From: Puniceicoccaceae bacterium
GTDB lineage: Bacteria; Verrucomicrobiota; Verrucomicrobiia; Opitutales; JAFGAQ01
Length of the DNA stretch: 45,664 bases
NCBI GenBank assembly: GCA_040224245.1
Contig: JBEGIR010000067.1
Span: forward strand, 1 to 45,664
Reading direction: 5' to 3'
This document shows, in pieces, positions 26,960 through 34,915 of the stretch; the first letter of the stretch is position 1, and each line of letters starts with the position of its first letter. The notes beneath the pieces were generated by a model. It had not been told where the DNA came from. It saw nothing but the letters and a program-made list of their open reading frames with translations, and did no database searches. The translations under genes and the position numbers were made by a program.

Positions 26960-27679
26960 TTATTCGAACAAGCCAAGATTCATCCAGAGTTCGCTATAGG
27001 CGACATCAGGGATCGGATTGTAGGGTGGGTAGAATCGACCGTGTCGGGAATAGAGACCGAAGATGTAAACAAAGTCTTCCTTCAGGATATCGGGTGCTTC
27101 GGATGGATCTGCAACCCAAGTCTGCAATCCCTGCTTTGCAATCTGTCGCACGGACACAGGCATGCCATCCTTGCACAGTGCGATCCATTGTTGATTGGAG
27201 TCGACGTAAAGCCATCCTTCTGAGGTTCGAACCTCAGAGGCTGCATGGGAAGCGATTTTTGGACGCAGCAGCGATTTGAGCGCACTTCCAGCGATTTTTT
27301 CGTAGAGCGCGACGTGTCGAACTTCAAAACCGTGATAACGCAGCGCCTTTTCAATGAAACGGCTGCGATCATAGCAGATGCCACGTCCCTGCTGGACAAG
27401 GTCAGCGGGTTCACGTCTGGAGTTTAAGGCAATGCCCTCCCAAATCGGTGACGAGTGGAGGGCTGTTTGTTGTACAGACCGGATAATGGCGAGTTCATGA
27501 GCGAAAGTCATCAGTTCTGAGCGGGTTTCTGCAGAGGCTGCCGGGAACAGTTCAGAAAAAATGGTCTTGTCTTCGGGAGACAATGAGAGATCTACCTGAT
27601 GCCAAAGTAGTACCACGCAAAGCAGCAATAGGGGCAAAAGGCTCATTGCCAGAATGCGGATCGTTCGCCTTACTTTCAT
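26960..27679 (-). CDS. membrane-anchored transglutaminase-like protein
   Basis: A 239-residue protein with one N-terminal membrane anchor (residues 8-26) and an outward domain. A transglutaminase-like Cys-His-Asp triad can be placed: Cys102 in GRGICYDRSRF, followed by LRYHGFEVRHVAL; His145 in ASHAASEV; and Asp160 in GWLYVDSN. Members of this fold are thiol hydrolases or peptide cross-linkers. It is the only minus-strand gene among the surrounding glycan genes, and its start lies just six bases from the divergent start of paralogue B. The ATG at 27679 puts the hydrophobic anchor at the N terminus; the frame stays open upstream to 27811 but only opposite the other gene. Substrate unknown. Confidence 0.78.
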   Translation of the reverse strand: MKVRRTIRILAMSLLPLLLLCVVLLWHQVDLSLSPEDKTIFSELFPAASAETRSELMTFAHELAIIRSVQQTALHSSPIWEGIALNSRREPADLVQQGRGICYDRSRFIEKALRYHGFEVRHVALYEKIAGSALKSLLRPKIASHAASEVRTSEGWLYVDSNQQWIALCKDGMPVSVRQIAKQGLQTWVADPSEAPDILKEDFVYIFGLYSRHGRFYPPYNPIPDVAYSELWMNLGLFE

Positions 27680-27685
27680 GACGTA

Positions 27686-29587
27686 ATGAGCATTGTTAAT
27701 GAGAGAATACCTTCCGCGCAACCTGCGATTGCTTGTGGTGGCAGCCTGCTGTTGTCGGTGTTGCTCACTCAGTTGCTCTTCCGTGTTGGGATTTCGGTAA
27801 CACCATGGCATTTCCTGCTGCTCCCCGGAACCTTCGTGCTCCTGCTTTGTACTGGTTTTTTACTCGAAGGCAGAGCCTCTGCTCGTGGTATTCTGCACGA
27901 GTGTGGTATTGGGCTGGCAGTGCTCGCTGCTTTTCTGTTGCTCACCGGATGGACCATTGCCACCGATTTTGATGGGCTGTTCATGCACGTTGAGTTTGTG
28001 CGTGCGCTGTCGCTTGGCTGGAATCCGGTTCGGGACCCATTTTTGCTGCAACCAGAACTGCTGGGATCGGGTCCCTCAATCGAATTATTGCAGAGCAAAA
28101 TCGAAGCAGGAGGCTACTACCTGAAATACGGGCAAATCCTCCAGGCACTTCCGGCAGCGGCGTTTGGGTTGGAATATGGAAAAGCTGCCAATGCATGGTT
28201 TGCATATTTTCTTTTTCGCTCTGCTGCGTATGTCCTGCAACGCTGGGGACGAGGTCGCCTCGAATCCGTTTTGCTCGCGGCACTTGTTACGTTGAATCCG
28301 GTCATTGTTTATCAAATTCCGAGCTTCAAACATGACGGTTTAGTTGCCTGCTTGTTGGCGATTGTAATTTTGAGTGGAATTGTGTTTTTGAAACACCCGC
28401 GGCGGGATATCCTGATACTCGCACTGATTGCGATGACCCTGCTCGTTGGAGTCAAAAAGTCTGGATTGGCCTATGCCAGCTTTTTTCTCGCAGCTTATGC
28501 AGGGTTGTTTGCGGTGTTTCAGTTGCCTTTCATCCTCAAACATGCATGGCAGTTTTTGCTCGGAGTGGCTGTACTTGTTGTCATCGCAGTAGTTGTGCTG
28601 AAATCGGGTGCGTGGGACATTCGTCCGGACATTCAGCTGCCCATCGCCGAGGCTCTACAGAGCCGGGGAAATCTTGTCGACCGCATCAAACCAGAATCGG
28701 TCTTTGATCACTATCCGGAATACCGGGAGATGCAGGGATTTGAGCAGTTTCTCACGACGATATTTTCGGAAACTCACATCAGCCCAAGCACACCCGTTTG
28801 GAAAGTTCCGGGGACCTTTTCAAGCCGGGAGATTGCAAATTACCTTCAGGCATTTACGGGATACTGGATAGGTGGCTTGGGTCCCTTTTTCAGCTTGGCC
28901 GTCACACTTTCCATGTGCGGTACGCTACTGGCAGTGTTGTTGAACGCATCAAATGCGAAATGGTTGCTTGCAATGCTCGTCCCTCTGCTGCTGACGGTGA
29001 GTCTGCTGCCATCACTCTGTGTGCGCTGGGTTCCACACATCTGGCTGTTGGGAATCCTCTGGATCGTTGCTATGCCACCGCGTGCAGTCGACCCGGGCGT
29101 GAAGGGCGCTCTTTTTTCCCTCCTGTCGCTGCATGACTGGATGAGGGTTATGGTTTTGCTCGCGAACTGGACCCTCTGGGTTAACGCTTTGCTAGTGCTT
29201 GGATTGACGGTCATTGGCCAGGTGCGGATTCGGCAGATCCTCGAAACCCAGTTTGCCCTTCTCGAGCAGGTGGAACAACCATTGTCAGTGTCTTTCGACT
29301 GGTTTCCTTCCAACCGCTTCTGGTTTGAGGATCGTGGCATTGCGATCAATATTCGTTTGCAGGATGAGTTCAGGGGTGAGGTTCCATACAGTAATCTCTA
29401 TCGAACGAACACTCGGGTGCACCTGACATCAGAGTCCCTTGCTCAATGGGTGCGATATCCCAAAAGTGACGAACTCATGGAGTTGCAAAAAGGCCTTGAA
29501 TATTTAGAAAGGAAGCTACCGTCTGATGCTTACCAATGGCATTGGATTCGCCCACTTTTGGTGCTTCCGGGCGATGCATTGTTGTAA
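27686..29587 (+). CDS. polytopic membrane protein, GT-C-like (paralogue B)
   Basis: A 633-residue protein with about ten to twelve hydrophobic segments and a soluble C-terminal tail. Residues 96-118 hold DGLFMHVEFVRALSLGWNP followed by VRDP, spaced exactly as in the 24158-25957 product. Both also share SETHISPST, a Lys-Ser-Gly segment in a middle helix (KKSG against KISG), a GxGP turn in a late helix, RW.P..WL and FPSNRFWF. The two are therefore divergent paralogues of one family I cannot name. The Asp in the first outward loop would fit a GT-C catalytic base. The start has no Shine-Dalgarno and lies six bases from a divergent start, so its promoter must lie inside the opposite gene. Confidence 0.8.
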   Translation: MSIVNERIPSAQPAIACGGSLLLSVLLTQLLFRVGISVTPWHFLLLPGTFVLLLCTGFLLEGRASARGILHECGIGLAVLAAFLLLTGWTIATDFDGLFMHVEFVRALSLGWNPVRDPFLLQPELLGSGPSIELLQSKIEAGGYYLKYGQILQALPAAAFGLEYGKAANAWFAYFLFRSAAYVLQRWGRGRLESVLLAALVTLNPVIVYQIPSFKHDGLVACLLAIVILSGIVFLKHPRRDILILALIAMTLLVGVKKSGLAYASFFLAAYAGLFAVFQLPFILKHAWQFLLGVAVLVVIAVVVLKSGAWDIRPDIQLPIAEALQSRGNLVDRIKPESVFDHYPEYREMQGFEQFLTTIFSETHISPSTPVWKVPGTFSSREIANYLQAFTGYWIGGLGPFFSLAVTLSMCGTLLAVLLNASNAKWLLAMLVPLLLTVSLLPSLCVRWVPHIWLLGILWIVAMPPRAVDPGVKGALFSLLSLHDWMRVMVLLANWTLWVNALLVLGLTVIGQVRIRQILETQFALLEQVEQPLSVSFDWFPSNRFWFEDRGIAINIRLQDEFRGEVPYSNLYRTNTRVHLTSESLAQWVRYPKSDELMELQKGLEYLERKLPSDAYQWHWIRPLLVLPGDALL

Positions 29588-29618
29588 TCACTGTCGATCA
29601 TTGAAGGATGATGCAGAA

Positions 29619-29647
29619 TTGACCCTATGGCAAATTCACAAAAAAAT
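29619..29647 (+). promoter_or_regulatory. possible sigma70-type promoter for the small BON-like gene
   Basis: TTGACC (29619-29624), a 17-base spacer and AAAAAT (29642-29647) lie in the gap between paralogue B and the next gene. The -35 matches five of six consensus bases and the -10 four of six. It would place a transcript start near 29654, about 35 bases before the ATG. Sequence match only. Confidence 0.3.
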
Positions 29648-29688
29648 CTCGCACACGACCCTTATACCGGCCAATCCGAAGCTCAGTT

Positions 29689-30159
29689 ATGAAATGGGGA
29701 CGATATGACATCTTTGAGTTGTGCGCTCTCGCATTAATCCTGGTGTTTGCGATTGCACTGTGGTTGAAAAGAAGCAGCCCCATGGCTATTGAACGTGGGA
29801 ATCTCGCAGTTGCGGGTGTTTTTGTGGATGCAGTGCAACCATCACTCGCAGGGGAGGATCGCTTTAATCGAGTGAAACTGGATGTGATTCGAATCCACAA
29901 AGGCTGCATTCTTGTGCATGGTGAAGTCGACACTCATGCCGACAAAGAAGCCTTGTTTGCATTTCTCGATGAGCGCTATCCACCTCGTTTATTGACCTTC
30001 AATCTTCGTATTCTGAACAAAGGCAATGCAGTTCATATCGCACCGGATGTCTTTCGTGAGGATTATCGGGTTGATCGACACCGGGAGGAGCGAATCATAC
30101 TGGAGGCTGATGCGGTACTTCCTCCTGATACGGCTGATACTCTGGAATCAGGCGTTTGA
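29689..30159 (+). CDS. small membrane-anchored protein, possible BON-like domain
   Basis: A 156-residue protein with one N-terminal membrane segment (roughly residues 9-25) and a polar outward domain. The central part, VKLDVIRIHKGCILVHGEV followed by DTHADKEALFAFL and a strand FNLRIL, follows the strand-turn-strand-helix-strand order of BON domains, which bind envelope surfaces or lipids. The match is by eye and weak. There is no recognisable catalytic motif and no good ribosome site. Its last 65 bases run antisense to the 3' end of the capD-type gene. It may belong with paralogue B, 100 bases upstream on the same strand. Otherwise a hypothetical protein. Confidence 0.6.
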   Translation: MKWGRYDIFELCALALILVFAIALWLKRSSPMAIERGNLAVAGVFVDAVQPSLAGEDRFNRVKLDVIRIHKGCILVHGEVDTHADKEALFAFLDERYPPRLLTFNLRILNKGNAVHIAPDVFREDYRVDRHREERIILEADAVLPPDTADTLESGV

Positions 30160-31999
30160 AGAACAATCTTTGCTCAGAAGCTGACATGGACTCGAGTGAA
30201 GTTGCAATCGCATCGAGGGACACGAGAATCTCCTGCCCGAGCGGTGGTGGACTCTCAAAGCGAAGAATGCGCGGGTGACTCGTAGGCTTGAGTTGTTCAG
30301 CCTTGTGTTGCAGTTCCTCAAAGAGTTTTTCGCCCGGTCGAAGGCCGACAAATTCGATCAGGATTTCTTTTTCCGGTTCAAATCCGCTGAGCTGAATCAT
30401 GTGGCGTGCTAAATCAACAATCCGGAAGGGTTGTCCCATATCGAGCACAAAAATGGCTCCTGGTGCTGCGAGCGTTGCGGTCTGGAGAACCAAGCCTACT
30501 GCCTCGGGGATCGTCATGAAGTAGCGGGTGACTTCCGGGTGCGTGACGGTGACAGGACCACCGGCCTCGATTTGCTGCTTGAAGAGTGGAATCACGCTTC
30601 CGGAGGATCCCATCACATTGCCAAAGCGGACGGCATTGAACCGCGTTTGGTTGTCAGGCAGGTTCTGCACCGATTGTATCGCCAATTCGGCAAGGCGCTT
30701 GGATGCTCCCATTGCACTGGTGGGATTGATGGCCTTGTCCGTGGAAATCAGAATAAAATCTGAGACTCCCAGACGACTGGCAATACGCGCAAGATTGGCG
30801 GTGCCGATGGAGTTATTTTTAAGGGCTTCACCGGGCTGCGCTTCCATGATGGGCACGTGTTTGTGCGCTGCGGCGTGGAAGATCAGATCCGGTTTTGCCT
30901 CGCGGATCAGATGTTCAATTCGAACAAGATCTGTGATATCGCAGATACGGGATTGAAAGCGCTCCCTTGGGATTGGCAAGCGCGACAATTCTTGATCAAT
31001 TCGATAGAGTGAGGGTTCCGATTGATCGATCAAGGTCAGGTGTTGCACGTCTTTGTGAATGATCTGACGGCACAGCTCAGATCCAATGCTGCCTCCCGCT
31101 CCGGTCACAATGACGCGCTTCCCCCGGAAGCATTCCTGAATGGCATCAGAATCGAGGTGTACCGGCTCTCGGGGCAGCAGATCTTCAATGCTTACGGGTC
31201 GCATCTGTGAGGCCACCATTCGTCCGCTGATGAATTCTTCAAAGGCGGGAATGATTTCGACATCGAGTCCTGATGATTTCGCTCGTTGAGTGATTGACTG
31301 AATTTCAGCAGGACCGAGGGATCGATCTGCGATCAGAATCTGCTGGATTCCGTATGACTGACGCAACTCACCGAAGTCGCGTTGGATGGAAATCATCTTC
31401 AATCCATGAATTGTCCGTCCGACGCGGCGTGATTCTTCGACCAGGAATATCATGGGACGTTTTCCCATGCCAGGTTTGCTGATGAGGTCCGAAGCAACTC
31501 TTGCTGCCGAATCCCCGCAGCCGACGATGGCGACCTTTTGAGTTTTTTTGCTGCGAAGGTCCACTTCCAGGTAACGTTCTCTCAACATGCGCAGCAGGAA
31601 GCGGAATCCTCCAAGGAACACAATCGAGAGGATGAGATCCATGAGGATAACTCTTCTCGGGTAAATCCACTCAGCACCGCCAAGGGAGAACACGAACAGC
31701 AACACCATCGATACACTGAGCATGGCCCAGAAAATACTGAGCAGGTCAGGCAGGCGAAAAAACATCATGAGACCGCGAAACTGCCCAAACACAATCATGG
31801 CGAGCAGCTTCAGCGGAATCACCCAACAGGTTGCACGAATCGCCGCGTGTTTCAGCTCGTTGGGAATATCAAAATCGAATCCAATGATGAAGGACCAAAA
31901 GACCGAAAAGAAAAATATGATAGCATACGCGATCCCCAGTGATACCACACGAATCGGAGTGAGTGTGGCGATGGTTTTTTTGACTAGGGACTGGACCAT
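30095..31999 (-). CDS. capD: CapD/WbpM/PglF-type nucleotide-sugar 4,6-dehydratase
   Basis: A 634-residue inner-membrane protein: four or five N-terminal membrane segments (to about residue 137), a first Rossmann domain (VAIVGCGDSAARVASDL near 157) and a C-terminal SDR domain with TGAGGSIG at 299-306, HAAAHKHVP, STDK at 419-422 and MGASK at 430-434. The Met in place of the usual SDR Tyr is characteristic of this dehydratase family. It converts UDP-GlcNAc to a 4-keto-6-deoxy sugar, a first step to QuiNAc, FucNAc or bacillosamine. The divergent neighbour is the phosphoglycosyl transferase that would start the glycan with that sugar. A TTGACA-type promoter lies upstream. Confidence 0.93.
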   Translation of the reverse strand: MVQSLVKKTIATLTPIRVVSLGIAYAIIFFFSVFWSFIIGFDFDIPNELKHAAIRATCWVIPLKLLAMIVFGQFRGLMMFFRLPDLLSIFWAMLSVSMVLLFVFSLGGAEWIYPRRVILMDLILSIVFLGGFRFLLRMLRERYLEVDLRSKKTQKVAIVGCGDSAARVASDLISKPGMGKRPMIFLVEESRRVGRTIHGLKMISIQRDFGELRQSYGIQQILIADRSLGPAEIQSITQRAKSSGLDVEIIPAFEEFISGRMVASQMRPVSIEDLLPREPVHLDSDAIQECFRGKRVIVTGAGGSIGSELCRQIIHKDVQHLTLIDQSEPSLYRIDQELSRLPIPRERFQSRICDITDLVRIEHLIREAKPDLIFHAAAHKHVPIMEAQPGEALKNNSIGTANLARIASRLGVSDFILISTDKAINPTSAMGASKRLAELAIQSVQNLPDNQTRFNAVRFGNVMGSSGSVIPLFKQQIEAGGPVTVTHPEVTRYFMTIPEAVGLVLQTATLAAPGAIFVLDMGQPFRIVDLARHMIQLSGFEPEKEILIEFVGLRPGEKLFEELQHKAEQLKPTSHPRILRFESPPPLGQEILVSLDAIATSLESMSASEQRLFFKRLIPEYQPYQEEVPHQPPV

Positions 32000-32025
32000 G
32001 AATCGCTGAGATAGATAAACCGACT

Positions 32026-32054
32026 ATCCCATTTTTCACTGATGCTCCTGTCAA
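32026..32054 (-). promoter_or_regulatory. probable promoter of the capD-type gene
   Basis: Read on the minus strand: TTGACA at 32054-32049, a perfect -35 hexamer, a 17-base spacer and TGGGAT at 32031-32026. The transcript would start near 32018, about 20 bases before the ATG. The -10 matches only three consensus bases. One half of a perfect inverted repeat overlaps the -10 and spacer. Confidence 0.5.
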
Positions 32055-32079
32055 CTGCGTTCTTGGTTGGAAAAATGGG
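32028..32079. promoter_or_regulatory. perfect 10-bp inverted repeat, candidate operator
   Basis: CCCATTTTTC at 32028-32037 and its exact complement GAAAAATGGG at 32070-32079 are 32 bases apart and flank the -35 of the capD-type promoter. The second half lies just where a -35 would fall for the divergent gene. The layout suits a regulator acting on both directions. No regulator gene is in the window. Confidence 0.4.
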
Positions 32080-32099
32080 TAAATCAGCGAGAGAGTAGG

Positions 32100-32108
32100 T
32101 GATATGAT
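32100..32108 (+). promoter_or_regulatory. extended -10 promoter of the sugar transferase gene
   Basis: TGATATGAT fits the extended -10 pattern TGnTATAAT with one mismatch; no good -35 lies upstream, as is usual for this class. A start near 32115 would exclude the GTG at 32118 as initiation codon and leaves ATG 32157 or 32184. Confidence 0.45.
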
Positions 32109-32183
32109 TTTCTCGTTGTGGTCTCGAATCTGATACTTGATGATTTTCCAAATACGATGAAACAAACTCTTCCCAGGCAGATT

Positions 32184-32849
32184 ATGAATCCTGAGCCAAA
32201 TCTCTCGAGCCAGTATTTGCTGCTCAAGCGAGGGTTGGATTTGTTTGCTGCTCTGGCTCTGTTGCTGATTTTTTTTCCACTTTGGTTGCTGCTCATTGTG
32301 GCAATCAAAATCGACAGTCCTGGTCCGGTATTGTTTCGACAGAAGCGGATTGGACGTCACAAGACTCACTTCAATATTCTGAAGTTTCGCACAATGCGCA
32401 TCGACACTCCTCGTGATACACCCACCCACCTGTTGGAAAATCCTGAATTCTGGGTGACTCGAGTGGGCACGTTTCTTCGCAGAACTTCGCTGGATGAGCT
32501 TCCCCAGCTGATTAACATCCTGAGGGGAGAGATGTCGTTTGTCGGACCGCGTCCCGCATTGTGGAATCAGCAGGATCTAATCGAAGAACGGGATCGGTAT
32601 GGTGTAAATGCCGCTCCAGTTGGTTTGACGGGCTGGGCACAGATCAATGGCAGGGATGAACTTTTGATTCCGGAAAAAGCCAGGTTGGATGGTGAATATG
32701 TGCAGAAATTTGGCCTGTACATGGACCTGCGATGTTTAGTGGGTAGTGTCATTGCAGTGTTGCGCACTGACGGGGTTCTGGAAGGTGGCACCGGAAGGCT
32801 GGGCAAATCCGAAACCGGAGGTGTTCCCCATAAATCTGGGAGTGATTGA
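32184..32849 (+). CDS. phosphoglycosyl transferase / bacterial sugar transferase (PglC/WbaP catalytic domain)
   Basis: A 221-residue short-form initiating transferase that links a sugar-1-phosphate to undecaprenyl phosphate at the inner membrane. One N-terminal re-entrant hydrophobic segment (about 17-42), IDSPGPVLFRQKRIG, FRTM at 68-71, the catalytic Asp-Glu in LDELPQL (D104, E105) and VGPRP at 120-124, then GLTGWAQINGRD. It lacks the extra domains of WbaP, so it is PglC-sized. ATG 32184 is chosen because CCAGGCAG lies upstream and the family usually starts just before YLLLKRGLDL; ATG 32157 is possible. With the divergent capD-type gene it forms the glycan initiation step. Confidence 0.92.
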   Translation: MNPEPNLSSQYLLLKRGLDLFAALALLLIFFPLWLLLIVAIKIDSPGPVLFRQKRIGRHKTHFNILKFRTMRIDTPRDTPTHLLENPEFWVTRVGTFLRRTSLDELPQLINILRGEMSFVGPRPALWNQQDLIEERDRYGVNAAPVGLTGWAQINGRDELLIPEKARLDGEYVQKFGLYMDLRCLVGSVIAVLRTDGVLEGGTGRLGKSETGGVPHKSGSD

Positions 32850-33760
32850 TGTTGCTGGTTATTGGAATCACAGGCCACAGTGGTCGTTTCTTTCATGATG
32901 CGCTGATTGCCAGTGGGTATGCGGGTAGAGTACGTTGCCTTGTGCGAAGAAATTCTGAAATTGGATTTCTGGAGACATCTCCACTGCACTTGGAATGCGT
33001 GGTCGGGGATTTGAATGAGGATGTTTCGTTGGACCGTGCAATGAAGGGAGTGCAGGAAGTGCTTCACATCACCAATATTCGTTTCACACCTGCAGTTGTG
33101 AATGCTGCTTTGCGCAATGGAGTAAGCAGTGTTGTGGCCGTGCATACAACCGGGCTGTATTCGAGGTTTCGGGCGGCGTCGGCAGAATACGAATCAATCG
33201 AATCCGATTTGGCAGAAAAATTGAAGAAACATCCCGATTTTCGGCTGTGCATTTTGCGACCGACAATGATCTTCGGGGATTTAGACGATCACAACGTGAG
33301 CAAATTTGTTCGCATGATGGACCGCTGGCGTATCTTTCCATTGATTGATTGCGGGTCCGGGCGCCTCCAGCCAGTGAATGCGAGGGATCTTGGACGGGCT
33401 TATGCGGCTGTTCTGGCGCTGCCGAGTGAAGATCGGCGTCCCGAGTACATCCTTTCGGGAGAGCGGGCGGTTTCGATGCGGGAGTTACTGCAACTCATTC
33501 TTGACGCACTTGGGAAGCGGACTCGCTTCATCAACTGTCCGGGCTGGCTCGGGGTCACCCTCGCGCTCATCTGCAAGTTCCTGACTCTGGGGCACTTGGA
33601 TGTCGTGGAGAAGGTACAGCGCATGACGGAGGATCGCACCTTTGCTCATGCCGAAGCAACCGAGGACTTTGGCTATCAACCCGAACCCTTGGAGCAGGGC
33701 ATACAGCGCGAGGTTCAAGCTTACCTCCGTGCGCGATCAAAGTCCATAGAACCCACCTGA
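32849..33760 (+). CDS. atypical SDR, NmrA-like nucleotide-sugar reductase/epimerase
   Basis: A 303-residue Rossmann-fold protein. The nucleotide loop GITGHSG is at residues 6-12 and strand 5 ends HTTGLYSRF. At the catalytic position Tyr114 is followed four residues later by Glu118 rather than Lys (YESIE), so the standard YxxxK pair is missing. LRPTMIFGDLDDHN and QPVNARDLGRAYAAVL match extended SDRs. It may reduce the 4-keto sugar made by the capD-type enzyme, giving QuiNAc or FucNAc, or be non-catalytic; this is inferred from position. The start overlaps the previous stop as TGATG (a TTG at 32846 is also possible). Confidence 0.8.
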   Translation: MLLVIGITGHSGRFFHDALIASGYAGRVRCLVRRNSEIGFLETSPLHLECVVGDLNEDVSLDRAMKGVQEVLHITNIRFTPAVVNAALRNGVSSVVAVHTTGLYSRFRAASAEYESIESDLAEKLKKHPDFRLCILRPTMIFGDLDDHNVSKFVRMMDRWRIFPLIDCGSGRLQPVNARDLGRAYAAVLALPSEDRRPEYILSGERAVSMRELLQLILDALGKRTRFINCPGWLGVTLALICKFLTLGHLDVVEKVQRMTEDRTFAHAEATEDFGYQPEPLEQGIQREVQAYLRARSKSIEPT

Positions 33761-33765
33761 AGCCT

Positions 33766-34893
33766 GTGAATAGCCACGGACAATCCCGCATCCTCATTCT
33801 ATCCAATCATTTCATCACGCTGTACCAGTTTCGGCGGGAGTTGATTGAGGAGCTGCTCGGGCAGGGATATGAGGTCTTGCTCTCCCTGCCACCATCGGCT
33901 GACAACGTGTTCTTCCGTGAGCGGGGTTGCAGGGTGATTGAATCCCCGATTGACCGAAGGGGAATCAATCCGCTCAAGGATGTCCGCCTGCTGTGGCACT
34001 ATGTCCGCTTGATCGCGCGATGCCGTCCGGTCGCCGTGCTCTCTTTTACCATCAAGCCCAACATCTACGGTGCGATCGCATGCAATCGCCTCGGGGTTCC
34101 CCAAATCTGCAACGTGACCGGAACGGGAGCGACCTTCCTCAAGAGGGGACTGCTTCGCTCCCTGGCCATGCACCTCTACCGCCTGTCGGTTCGAGGGGCT
34201 ACATGCGTCTTTTTTCAGAATGAGGGGGATCGTCAGTTCTTTCGGACGCACGGGATGGTGAACGGGAACGATCACCGTATCCCGGGTTCTGGAGTGAATC
34301 TGGAGCAGTATGCGCTCGCTGAGTTTCCAGCTTCAGAGGCAGTTCGATTCTTGTTCGCAGGTAGGATCATGCGACTCAAGGGCGTGGATGAATTGTTGGC
34401 AGCGGCTGCAGCACTGGCGAAAACCCATGCTAAGGTAGAAGTGGTTTTGGCCGGTTTTATTGAAGAGCCGGAGTATGAAATAAGACTGCGCGATCTGGTG
34501 CAGGAGGGAGTGGTGCACTACCTGGGTTTTGAAAAAGACATGGTTACCGCCATTCGCAATGCTCACTGTATCATCCTTCCCTCGCACGGTGGCGAAGGCA
34601 TTCCCAATGTGTTGCTCGAAGCTGCCGCGATGGGTCGGCCTGCCATTGTTTCAGCGATTCCGGGTTCAGTGGAGGCAGTGCAAGATGGTGTGAACGGGTT
34701 TCATTTTGAAGCGGGAAATGCTGGAGATCTTCTCGATAAGATGCAGCGCTTTCTCTCCCTGACTGCCGCCCAGAGGGAACTGATGGGTCAGGAAGGGCGT
34801 AGGCTTGTGGAGACCCAATTCGACCGCAAGTACATCATTTATATTTACATGAAAACCATAAATGCGATCTTGCAATCAAATCCATTGAGTTGA
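33766..34893 (+). CDS. glycosyltransferase family 4 (second-sugar transferase)
   Basis: A 375-residue GT-B enzyme of the PglA-like group that adds the second sugar to a lipid-linked monosaccharide. N-terminal ILILSNHFITLYQFRREL, then VLSFTIKPNIYGAIACNRLG and NVTGTGATFLKRGLLRS are characteristic of this group; the donor domain has FLFAGRIMRLKGVDELL and HGGEGIPNVLLEAAAMGRP with SAIPGSVEAVQDGVNGF. It starts at a GTG five bases after the SDR. It completes a compact initiation cassette: dehydratase, phosphoglycosyl transferase, SDR and first extending transferase. It converges with argA, 22 bases away. Confidence 0.9.
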   Translation: MNSHGQSRILILSNHFITLYQFRRELIEELLGQGYEVLLSLPPSADNVFFRERGCRVIESPIDRRGINPLKDVRLLWHYVRLIARCRPVAVLSFTIKPNIYGAIACNRLGVPQICNVTGTGATFLKRGLLRSLAMHLYRLSVRGATCVFFQNEGDRQFFRTHGMVNGNDHRIPGSGVNLEQYALAEFPASEAVRFLFAGRIMRLKGVDELLAAAAALAKTHAKVEVVLAGFIEEPEYEIRLRDLVQEGVVHYLGFEKDMVTAIRNAHCIILPSHGGEGIPNVLLEAAAMGRPAIVSAIPGSVEAVQDGVNGFHFEAGNAGDLLDKMQRFLSLTAAQRELMGQEGRRLVETQFDRKYIIYIYMKTINAILQSNPLS

Positions 34894-34915
34894 TCACATT
34901 CCTGTAATAACGCTC

